DNA of 64,000 nt from Corallococcus sp. CA053C (GTDB lineage Bacteria; Myxococcota; Myxococcia; Myxococcales; Myxococcaceae): the NCBI RefSeq assembly GCF_003611675.1, contig NZ_RAWA01000005.1, forward strand, positions 1-64,000, in the 5' to 3' direction. Under the pieces are notes generated by a model, which was not told where the DNA came from, searched no databases, and was given only the letters and a program-made list of their open reading frames with translations. This document shows positions 35,776 to 44,200 of the stretch, in pieces; positions within the stretch are counted from its first letter, which is position 1, and every line of letters starts with the position of its first letter. The translations under genes were made by a program, and so were the position numbers.

Positions 35776-38700
35776 GCTGCGCCCTCAGTATCAGAGGCCT
35801 GGACTTTCTTCTTCTTGGGAGCGCGCTTCTTCGCGGGGGCCTTGACGGGACGCCAGTTCCGAAGGTCGTCGAGGGTCAGCCCGAGCGAGCGCGCCTCCTC
35901 CGTGACGAACTGCGAGTAGTAGTCCCCCAGCCGCTCTCCGTTGAAATCTGGGTTGGGCTCGTTGTGCCACTGCTGGAGCCAGGGGACCAACTCCAAGAGC
36001 CCGGAGAGCAAAGGCACCAAGCTTTCGCCCTCCCATGCATCCTGGGTTTTCCTCTCTTGGTAAAGCGTGGCGAGCGCATTGGCCTTTTGCAAATGATTCC
36101 AGCCAGCCCAGCCCAACAGGACATCCCGACCCTCCTCTCTTTCCAACTGAGGGTATGAGACGAAGCGCTCCTTTGGCACATCGAGCTTACCGCGGAGGCG
36201 CCAAAACGCCTGACTCCTGAAATCCTTCGAATCATATTTGGGAGGAACGCCGCTCTCAACCCGCTCCCCATGATCTTCTTTCCGCTGGAGTTCCCATCTC
36301 GCCTCCCAGCGCATCCGCTTCTGAAGACCCGACTGCGTGAATCGGTACACACTGAGAAATGGAACCGACTCACCGATAACCATCCCCCGCAACACCTCCT
36401 CGATATTCTCACCAGGAGCGCACAAGAACTGAATCACCTCACTCCACTTCGGATGCGCAAGGACTTCTGAAGTAAGCCTGGAGAGCGGCATTGCCGCCGC
36501 CTGCTCCTTAACAACCAACTCCACGGCATCCAGGAGCAAAACCATCAATGCTTCCCGTGTCTCTTCATCGAAATTTCGCAATGTCCACCGCCGCTTGTAC
36601 TCTGGCGCCTCCAAGAGGCGGACATTGGAATTCTCTCTCAGAACCCCGAGTCTCGCAGCAACCAACCGAGGCGGCCCAGGAAGAGACTTCTCATCCGCAG
36701 GCGGAAGCGCATATCCATTTCTCTCAAACCAAGCAGTGGACACAGCCAGCCGCTTCAGTTCAAACTCAAAAGGCCTGCATCCCGGAGGAACAGCAAATCG
36801 CAACAATCCCTCCCCCGCCACAAACCCATCCTGCGCTCGAGCGACACCCAACATCTCACGCTCGGCCAACGAGAGGATATCAAATTGCTCATAAATCAAC
36901 CAGTCGATTTCCTCCTGAGTTCCCACCATCTCAGACAAGCACGCCTGAGCTTGACGGTTCGCCTCAATCAGGCCCTGCCCCAAACTCCCCGCAGACCACC
37001 CATTGCGAAGAAATAGAGAGGGCATGAAGCCTTCCCGCTTTTGCGCAAGTTCATCGATCCTTGCGGCCAGAGCGGCGACCATGGGAGGGAGCACAGGCAA
37101 GGGAATCGATCCAACCAAGGCCCCGCTGTATTCCAAAAACTGCTCCCAAATCTCAGACTTATGCCCCTCGTTAACCCCCTGCGCCCCCTTGCTATGGCCA
37201 ACTTGCCGGTAAAAAAAGCCAGCTATGGAACTATTGAGGTAACCCAGCAGCGCAAGGTGTTCCTCCTCCGTGGCTCCTTCCGGCAACTTGACAATGGGCG
37301 CAGTCTGCTTAAACAGCCTGCCGCCACGAGACAGAACAAAATGATTGTGAGTAGAAACAAAAGCAAAAGCTACAGAGACCGGAGTACGCAGTTTCTCCAC
37401 ATAGTGCTCTAAATGCCCGTACCAATTCTGCCCTTTTTGACGAAGCGTCTTTCCGAAGACTGTTCTATTTTCAAGCAGAGACCTGTACACCCAAAGATGA
37501 AACCGAACGACCGGATGACTCTCCACAACAGACACGCCTCCTAGCTTGTCGTATGGATAAATCACCTCTAATGATTCATCTATCCACCAATCACGAACAT
37601 TCTCCCCCACCACAAGGGGAACAACACACTCACTCGCCGTGTTCCGCCTGCACGTCCCCCTGGGCGCAATCCAAACCTCATCCTCACCGCAGACAGTAGT
37701 CCGACCGATAGCCTCAACGACGTCCTCAAGCGTCTTGCCTGCGCCAGATTCAAGAATTTCTTTCAGCGCAGAAGTACCGCCTCCGCCTAAAGCCCACGGG
37801 TGCCTTGAAAGCACAAGCCTACCCACCGGAGCAACAGAGATGAAATCATTCTCGAATCCACTCAAGTCATAGTTCTCCACGATTGAGGACCAAACCAATC
37901 CAGCTTCGGGATTCTCGGGAGTGATGGGCTCTCCGCGCTTGCCGAGAACTGCGGCAACAGAGTCAGCCACTGGCACTCGATTGCGCCCAAAGAGCAGTAC
38001 CGTAGGGGTCCCGTGGCCAGGAATGAAGGCTCCCGACGTATCAATTACACGAGAGAGATCCAAATTTCGCAGCACATCCTCAACAAGCCGCCGTCCAAAC
38101 TCACGTTTCATGAAGCTATTGGCATTAATCATCCCCACGAAACCCTGCTCGACCGCAAGCTCAAAGAACCGCTCAGCAAAAGGCGCAGCAAGCGCATAGT
38201 TCCGATAACATGAATCATAACGCTCTCGGTATGCATCCCGGAGAGCCTCGTCCTTACATGTAATATAGGGAGGGTTTCCAACAACCGCATGGAACCGCCT
38301 CCCAAACAAGCGTCGTGCGGCAATTGGGTCCTCTAAATCGAACAACTCGTCTCCCCAGCGAGCACGGTCCTCATCCAAATCCGACAACTTCGTTTGATGA
38401 CGTCCCCCATAGAGTAGCGAGTCAGCCACTACCAAGTTGAGCGAGAGTCGAGGCGCATGGGCGAGCTTTCTAATTACCGCCTTCTCCAAGAACGCCAAGG
38501 CAAGGCGGAAGCGAGCAATTGCCACAGCATATGGGTTGAGGTCCACGCCATACACCTGTGCGAGCGCGGCCCTCGCGTGTTCCTTGACGTCCAGGCTCGG
38601 CGCATTCAACCGCCGCTTCTCGAAGAGCCTCTCGAACGCCCCGAGGAGGAAGTGGCCCGATCCACAAGTCGGGTCGATGAGCCGCACCTCCTCCAGACCG

Positions 38701-39368
38701 AACTCCTCAATGGCCGGATCGAGCGTGAGGTCCAGAATGAACTTCTCCACGAAGTGTGGCGTCTGAAGGAGCGCGTAGCGCTTGCGCACCTCCTCCGAGA
38801 GGTCCTGATAGATGTCTCCGAGGAAGCGCGTATCTGTGCCGGAGAAGGTCCATGTCAGCGTCCCGCTCGCGTCCTCCTCCTGGAAGAAGTCGAGGAGCTT
38901 GCGCGCCGCCTCATGTGACGGGGAGAGTCGCCACGCAGGGTTGTGCCGGAGCCCGAGCACGTCCTCGGCCGCCGGGAGTGCGGCCACCTCCCGGAACACG
39001 AGCAGCAGGTAGTCACGCGCGGTCAGCGCGGGCGCAATCTCGATGAACTGGCCATACGCGTCCTTCGCGCCCGGCCCGGCCAACCGCCGCTGCCCAAGCA
39101 ACTCCCGGTCCTCCAGTGTGCGGATGAACAGACACGAGAGCACCCACGCGGCTCCCACCTGCTCAACCGTCCGCTCCATCCAGTCGATGAAGTGCTCCGC
39201 AGTGCGGTTGGCGGCCTTCTCGTGCAGGTAGCGTTTCTCAAGTGCGTGGCGTACCTCAGGGGCCTTCACCCGCTCGCGCAAATCCGGCACCAGCACCTTT
39301 GACAGGAACGCCGCCAACTCAGGCGTAATCGTCCGCTCGCCACCCTTCTTCTTGCCGCCGCGACTCAC
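35772..39368 (-). CDS. pglX: BREX type 2 adenine-specific DNA methyltransferase PglX
   Basis: A 1,198-residue protein. GTG 39368 is chosen because a strong GGAGGT lies about 6 bases upstream and the start overlaps the stop of a pglW relic (GTGA). An open frame 11 codons longer passes through the binding site. SAM motif I is DPTCGSG (232-238) and the N6-adenine motif is NPPY (365-368), so it should methylate adenine in the BREX recognition site and mark self DNA. From about codon 290 to near the end (roughly 38490-36030) the DNA is clearly richer in A+T and uses different codons than both flanks. This suggests exchange of the catalytic/recognition part. The C-terminal tail is lysine-rich. Confidence 0.93.
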   Translation of the reverse strand: MSRGGKKKGGERTITPELAAFLSKVLVPDLRERVKAPEVRHALEKRYLHEKAANRTAEHFIDWMERTVEQVGAAWVLSCLFIRTLEDRELLGQRRLAGPGAKDAYGQFIEIAPALTARDYLLLVFREVAALPAAEDVLGLRHNPAWRLSPSHEAARKLLDFFQEEDASGTLTWTFSGTDTRFLGDIYQDLSEEVRKRYALLQTPHFVEKFILDLTLDPAIEEFGLEEVRLIDPTCGSGHFLLGAFERLFEKRRLNAPSLDVKEHARAALAQVYGVDLNPYAVAIARFRLALAFLEKAVIRKLAHAPRLSLNLVVADSLLYGGRHQTKLSDLDEDRARWGDELFDLEDPIAARRLFGRRFHAVVGNPPYITCKDEALRDAYRERYDSCYRNYALAAPFAERFFELAVEQGFVGMINANSFMKREFGRRLVEDVLRNLDLSRVIDTSGAFIPGHGTPTVLLFGRNRVPVADSVAAVLGKRGEPITPENPEAGLVWSSIVENYDLSGFENDFISVAPVGRLVLSRHPWALGGGGTSALKEILESGAGKTLEDVVEAIGRTTVCGEDEVWIAPRGTCRRNTASECVVPLVVGENVRDWWIDESLEVIYPYDKLGGVSVVESHPVVRFHLWVYRSLLENRTVFGKTLRQKGQNWYGHLEHYVEKLRTPVSVAFAFVSTHNHFVLSRGGRLFKQTAPIVKLPEGATEEEHLALLGYLNSSIAGFFYRQVGHSKGAQGVNEGHKSEIWEQFLEYSGALVGSIPLPVLPPMVAALAARIDELAQKREGFMPSLFLRNGWSAGSLGQGLIEANRQAQACLSEMVGTQEEIDWLIYEQFDILSLAEREMLGVARAQDGFVAGEGLLRFAVPPGCRPFEFELKRLAVSTAWFERNGYALPPADEKSLPGPPRLVAARLGVLRENSNVRLLEAPEYKRRWTLRNFDEETREALMVLLLDAVELVVKEQAAAMPLSRLTSEVLAHPKWSEVIQFLCAPGENIEEVLRGMVIGESVPFLSVYRFTQSGLQKRMRWEARWELQRKEDHGERVESGVPPKYDSKDFRSQAFWRLRGKLDVPKERFVSYPQLEREEGRDVLLGWAGWNHLQKANALATLYQERKTQDAWEGESLVPLLSGLLELVPWLQQWHNEPNPDFNGERLGDYYSQFVTEEARSLGLTLDDLRNWRPVKAPAKKRAPKKKKVQASDTEGAA

Positions 39369-39438
39369 GCCATACCTCCTCGATACAGGTCCGACAGCCA
39401 CGCATCCGGCACGTGCATCCGCTGCACTGTGGACGTGG
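39362..39438 (-). pseudogene. Relic of the pglW 3' end before pglX
   Basis: Read on the minus strand, this 77-base stretch encodes TSTVQRMHVPDAWLSDLYRG followed by GMA and a stop that overlaps the pglX GTG start (GTGA). The true pglW ends TSAAQRMQVPETWLANLHRG plus a short tail. The DNA matches 41191-41267 in 62 of 77 bases by hand alignment, without gaps. It is a leftover, diverged copy of the pglW tail, showing that pglW once abutted pglX here. It also carries the ribosome binding site (GGAGGT) that pglX uses. Confidence 0.85.
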
Positions 39439-39464
39439 CCTCGCTTGAAGTTCTTATTTCCATA

Positions 39465-40370
39465 TCAGTCGAGGAACCGGCGCTCCCACCGCCGCATGTC
39501 CTCCCGGGTAAAGCCGTGCCAGCGACGGGGAAACACGTACAGCCAGGGTTCCAGCACTCGCGCCAGCTCGCAATACACGGGCAACCCGCGGCCCTGCGCG
39601 CCGTCGCCCGCTTCCGGCCATTCCCCCAATGTCACCACCACCCGCTCGTCCCCCATCGCCTGGACGGTCGTGCCGGGCGAATGCAGCCGGGCACGCAAAC
39701 CCGCCACGCCTCCCAATTCCCCTAGCACCCGCTGGCCCAGGAAAGTCAGCCAATACGCCCCCTTCAAGCGGGTACCGATGTCCAGGGAAACGGACGAGTC
39801 TGGCATGTCCAGCCCCGGGTAGCGGAAGGCGTCGTCGCAAATGCTCTCGGACATGCCCAGCACTGCTTCCGGGTAGAGAAAAGACAAGCCAGCATGACCA
39901 GAGTCGAAAGGCAGTCCCGCCGCCAGTTCCAGCGCCAGCTCGCGCACCCGCCCCGGGCCATGCTCCTCCAGGAACTCCGTGGGCAGTCGGACGACCAGCA
40001 AGCTCGATTCCCCCGCCTCGACGTCCTCGGGCGCGCGGCCACGATAGGCGAACTCGTAAGCAGAGAGTTCCTCCGACGCTCCGGAGAGGTGGAGATTGGC
40101 GCCGCCTGGATGCAGCAACTCCTTCCGGATGAACTCCCAGCCCTTGTCATCCAGATCCCGCCACTCGCCCTCTTCATCGACATACATTCCGAGCACCTGC
40201 GGCTCCACGGCACGCTGGTACACGTCAAGGCAATGCATCACCGCCTGCATCAGCTCCGGGTGGGAGCGCCGCAGGTAGAAGGTGATGCTTACGCACTCCC
40301 GGATGGAGAGGTAACGTCCCTCCGGGTAGAGGCTGTAGCGGCGGATGCGCGGGTAATGCTCACTCATCAC
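39465..40370 (-). CDS. DUF3396-family immunity protein
   Basis: A 301-residue protein. The start is GTG 40370, overlapping the toxin stop by 4 bases (GTGA); an ATG follows immediately. The N-terminus (HYPRIRRYSLYPEGRYLSIR) and the repeated pattern of a predicted mixed alpha/beta fold match DUF3396, annotated as a type VI/polymorphic-toxin immunity family. No signal peptide or membrane segment is present, so it acts inside the cell. Its partner is the lipoprotein nuclease encoded just upstream, and the coupling ensures that both are made together. It sits inside the BREX operon between pglW and pglX. Confidence 0.78.
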   Translation of the reverse strand: MMSEHYPRIRRYSLYPEGRYLSIRECVSITFYLRRSHPELMQAVMHCLDVYQRAVEPQVLGMYVDEEGEWRDLDDKGWEFIRKELLHPGGANLHLSGASEELSAYEFAYRGRAPEDVEAGESSLLVVRLPTEFLEEHGPGRVRELALELAAGLPFDSGHAGLSFLYPEAVLGMSESICDDAFRYPGLDMPDSSVSLDIGTRLKGAYWLTFLGQRVLGELGGVAGLRARLHSPGTTVQAMGDERVVVTLGEWPEAGDGAQGRGLPVYCELARVLEPWLYVFPRRWHGFTREDMRRWERRFLD

Positions 40371-41197
40371 TGGAGTCCAAGTTGCGGAGTGATGAGGACC
40401 GGCTTCGTTTCTCCCCCCAGCGCCTTCTCGTATCGCTCACCCTGGTCTGGTTTCCCCCGCGAGGAGTACCGCCAGCCAGGACTCTGCTTTCTGGAGGGCA
40501 GGCACGGAAACTTGTAGTCGTAGACGCGCTGAACCTTGTTCGGATTGCCTGACTCGTGAATCACGATATCTGGAGCCAGCGTCCCCAGGAGCAGGTCGAA
40601 AGCCATGTCCTCCAGCCACCGCGCCACCTGCTTCGGGTCGAGCATCAGCCAGCGTCCCGCCGCTGGGTCGTACTTGTAACGCGGCTGCACGACGACGTTC
40701 CGCAGGAGGCTCGCGCCAAGTCCGCTCCTGACGCAGTCGAGGGCCACTGCGTGCTTCTTGGTCCCAAGCGCCATGGCCCGCGTCACGTCCTTGCCCTTCT
40801 CCTGCCGCACCACCTCATTGCACTGCTCCGCGGTGGGGCGGTTGCCTTCTCCCAATTCATCCTCGTTGACCTGGCGCTCCGCATCCCGGGCACACTGGAG
40901 CAGGAGCTGCTCCACGCGCTTCACGTCCGCTTCGTCCAGGAACTCCATCACCATGGCGGTCGTTCGGGCCGCATCCGCGGCGCGTGACAGCCAGGGAAGG
41001 ACGGCCTGATCCCCCGTCTGGGTATAGCAAGCGGGATTGCGCAGACAGGCGTTCGTCGCCGAGTCCACGGTCTGGTCATAACGCTCCGGCGCGCCACGGC
41101 CCACCATGTTGGATCCGGCCCGGGGCTCCGTCGTGGCGCATCCCGCCAGCGGCACGGACATCCCCCATGCCAGCATGGCCCACCCGAGGCGACTCAC
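40367..41197 (-). CDS. Lipoprotein toxin with predicted PD-(D/E)XK nuclease domain (SitA-like)
   Basis: A 276-residue protein. GTG 41197 overlaps the pglW stop (GTGA) and gives a signal ending in the lipobox PLAGC (Cys20). An in-frame start 11 codons earlier lies inside pglW. The C-terminal ~90 residues carry a PD-(D/E)XK-like site: Pro209-Asp210, then Asp227-Tyr-Lys229 (YDYKF), then Gln252-xxx-Tyr256 (QGERY), the QxxxY element seen in several nucleases. The layout (lipoprotein signal, ~180-residue middle, nuclease tip, immunity gene next) resembles myxobacterial SitA toxins transferred by outer-membrane exchange. A T6SS-linked role is the alternative. Nuclease action is inferred from motifs. 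Confidence 0.72.
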   Translation of the reverse strand: MSRLGWAMLAWGMSVPLAGCATTEPRAGSNMVGRGAPERYDQTVDSATNACLRNPACYTQTGDQAVLPWLSRAADAARTTAMVMEFLDEADVKRVEQLLLQCARDAERQVNEDELGEGNRPTAEQCNEVVRQEKGKDVTRAMALGTKKHAVALDCVRSGLGASLLRNVVVQPRYKYDPAAGRWLMLDPKQVARWLEDMAFDLLLGTLAPDIVIHESGNPNKVQRVYDYKFPCLPSRKQSPGWRYSSRGKPDQGERYEKALGGETKPVLITPQLGLQ

Positions 41198-41267
41198 CCC
41201 CGACCTCCGCGATGCAGATTCGCCAGCCACGTCTCCGGTACTTGCATCCGCTGCGCCGCGGACGTGG
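41191..41267 (-). repeat. pglW 3' end, matching the relic before pglX
   Basis: This is the functional end of pglW. Its sequence matches 39362-39438 in 62 of 77 bases in the same orientation, ending at the GGACGTGG block. Beyond that block the two copies share no clear similarity. The two copies are direct repeats that bracket the toxin-immunity pair. Confidence 0.85.
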
Positions 41268-44200
41268 TGGGAATGACCAGGGACTCCGTCACGCCATGGA
41301 TGCTCGCAGGCCCCGCGTCGCTATGCGCAGGCACCACGAGAAACACCGCCGGCCCATCGTCGCGCTGACTCGACTCCCATAGCCCGCGCAGGAAGCCGTC
41401 CAGGTGATAGCGCGCCAACATGCCAGGGTGGGTCAACACCAGCCGCTTCCCCTTCTCCTCCCGGAGCGACTGCCCCAGCCGTTCGGCGCTCTCCAGGATG
41501 AGCTGCCGGAGGTTGGACCAGTGGGGACCGCTCGGCCCCTCGCGGTCCGCTGCGTACACCACCTCCAGCTCCACTCCGAACTCCTCCGCCAACTGCAACG
41601 CGCCCTCCAGTAGCTCCCGCTCCAGGGAGCGAGGCGGAACCTTCAGCCGCCGCCCCAGCTCCTCCGCCGCCGCATCCGCGTAGGGCGAGCTGACCTCCAC
41701 CACTCGGAAGCTGCCCTTTTCCGCCGCCAGGCGCAGCCGGTCGTCGAACTCCTGCGCCTCCTGGGCCGCCGGGTCGTTCTTCGGGCGGTGGCTGGAGTGC
41801 GTCGTAGGGCGGCGCCCCTGTAGCTGTTGGGTGCTGGTGGTCGGCGTCGCCGTGGCGCCCGCGCGCACATACGTGCCAAGCGCCTCACTCCAGTTGAGCC
41901 CCAGCTTCTCCACCGCTGCATCCAGCGCGGGGCGGGCCGGCAACGGCTCCGCTTCCGGATACCGGGCGGCCACCACCTTGACGATGGCCTCGGCGGACAT
42001 GCCGCTGACGAGGGCCCCGGCCGAAAGCGCCAGCGCGCGGTCCACGGACATGCCGCGCGGATAGAGCTCAAGCCGGGCGCTCCGGGCCGCCGTGCGGCTG
42101 GCCTCGGCCGCCAATGACACAAGCCGCTCCGGCGGCACGCGGGCCAGGGGCGTGTCCTCCACCGCGGAAACAAGCACTTCACGCACCTCTTCGGACGAGG
42201 GCAGGGGCTCGCGCACCGCCAACGCCTCCGCCTTGCTCCCCAGCGCACGCGCCGCGTCCAGGTGCCCGGGGGACATGCCGATCCACGGCGCATCGTGGAG
42301 CCGCCCCGGCACGAGCCCCCGACCGGACTCGGCCACCAACCGCACCAGGGCCTGTGCCCGGCGCGCGGCCCCCTCGTTCGTCCCGGCATCATGCGGCAGG
42401 AACGTAGGCAGCACCTCCGCGACCCGCGCCACCGGGGCCACGCCTCCGAGCATCTCCAGCGCGGCGCCTACTCGCGCATGCAGCTCGGCCTGTGCCGGAT
42501 GCGCGGTCCACCGCTCCCGGGCCTTGCCCAGCGACAGGTAGACGCCCTGGGGAGTGATGCCAAGCTGCGCGGCCAGTGCCCGCACGTCCGGGACGGGCTG
42601 CTCCGGCGCCTCCAGCCCGAACAGCATGCGCACGTGTCTGGGAAATACCTCGCGCGCCTTTGGCCTGGGCAGGAGCGCCTCCAGCCAGGCCTCGACCGTG
42701 GAGGGTGCGTCAGCGCTCGCGCCGTCCCTGGAAGCGGTCCTCAGGTACGCGAGCACCGTCTCCTCCGCGTGCGGGTGAGGGGCCAACAGCCTCGCCACCC
42801 GGGCGCGAGAGGCGGAGGCCACCTGGGCCAGCCGCCCGAGCCCCGCATCGTCCAGCGCCGCCGCGGCCGCCTCTGGCAGGCGGGGCACGAAACCCACGTC
42901 CCCGTCCGCCCCCCGGTAGCCCGGGAAGAAGCAAGGCTCCGCGCTCCCGTCCCCCGCCACCGTCCCCAGCCGCTCCCGCAACTGGCCGAGCCGCTCAAGG
43001 ATTTCCAGCGTCGTCTTGCGCCCCACGCCGCGCATGGCGGACAGGTGGTTCTGCGGGACGAGCAGCAGCTCGCGCACGGTGATGATGCCGGAGCGGTCCA
43101 GCGCGTTGCGAGCCTTGAAGGACAGGGGCAGCGCCTCGATGGAGGTGTCCGGCGTCACGCTCGCCAGCGCGTCCTCCACCGTGCGGCCCGTCTCGGAGGA
43201 AGGCTCGGGAGCCGCGGAGTGCGCGAAGCACGCCATCCACTCCTTGCGCATGCCCTCCGAGCTGTCGTGACGGACGGCCACATCGCGCGCGAGCGCCTTG
43301 CGGAAGAAGGCCAGCAGGCGCGTGCGCACCGACGCGTCGAAGCGCTCGGCGGAGAGACTGATCTCCTCCGTGCTCACCACGGCCGCGATGTCCGCAGACG
43401 GGAAGCGCGGGCGCACGCCAGTGAGCATCTCGTGCAGCGTGAGTGCGGCGCTCCAGCGGTCCGCGGCCTCGTCCCACCGCCCGCGCCGCACGAGAAAGGG
43501 ATCGCGGTACACGGGGGTGCCCGCCGTCACCTCGGTCGGGGCGACGGTGGACAGCGAGAAGTCGAAGAGCATCAGGTGGCGCGCCTTCTTGCTCGCGCCC
43601 TCAAGGACGCCGAGGTTGGCGGGCTTGATGTCGCGGTGCTGGGTGCCCGTCTCCTCCAGGGCCTGGAGGGAGAGCAGCAGGTCCTCTCCCCACCGGGCCG
43701 CGTAGTCCAGGCTCACCGGACCTTCCTGCGCGAGGAGCTGGCCGAGCGTCTTGCCCGCGTCCGTGAGCAGCAGGCACGTGCGCTCGGAGAGCTTGAGGCG
43801 ATCCACCAACGCCACGATGCGCTCGCCACGCAACCGTTCGAGAACCTCCGCCTCGGCGCGCAGCCGTGACTCATAGTCCGGGGAGAGGGGAACCTTGAGC
43901 GCGTAGTGGGAACCGTCGCGCGACACCCGCAGCACGCGCGAGGTGGAGCCGGTGCCGAGGACTTCCACGACCTCAAGGTCCGAACCAAGCCTGTCCCCGC
44001 GCCGGGCCACCAACGGGTCCACCCCCGACACCTCGGGGACGGACGGTGTCGTCACCTGTTCGAGCAGCAGGTTGACCCACTCGATGGCGCTGTCCGCGCG
44101 CTGGACCGGGTTGACGTCGGTGGCGAACTGCACCACGTCATCCAGGCTCTTCGCCTGCTCCTTCTCCGGGTCGAGCCTCCTGGTGCCCGCCGCGAGGTCG

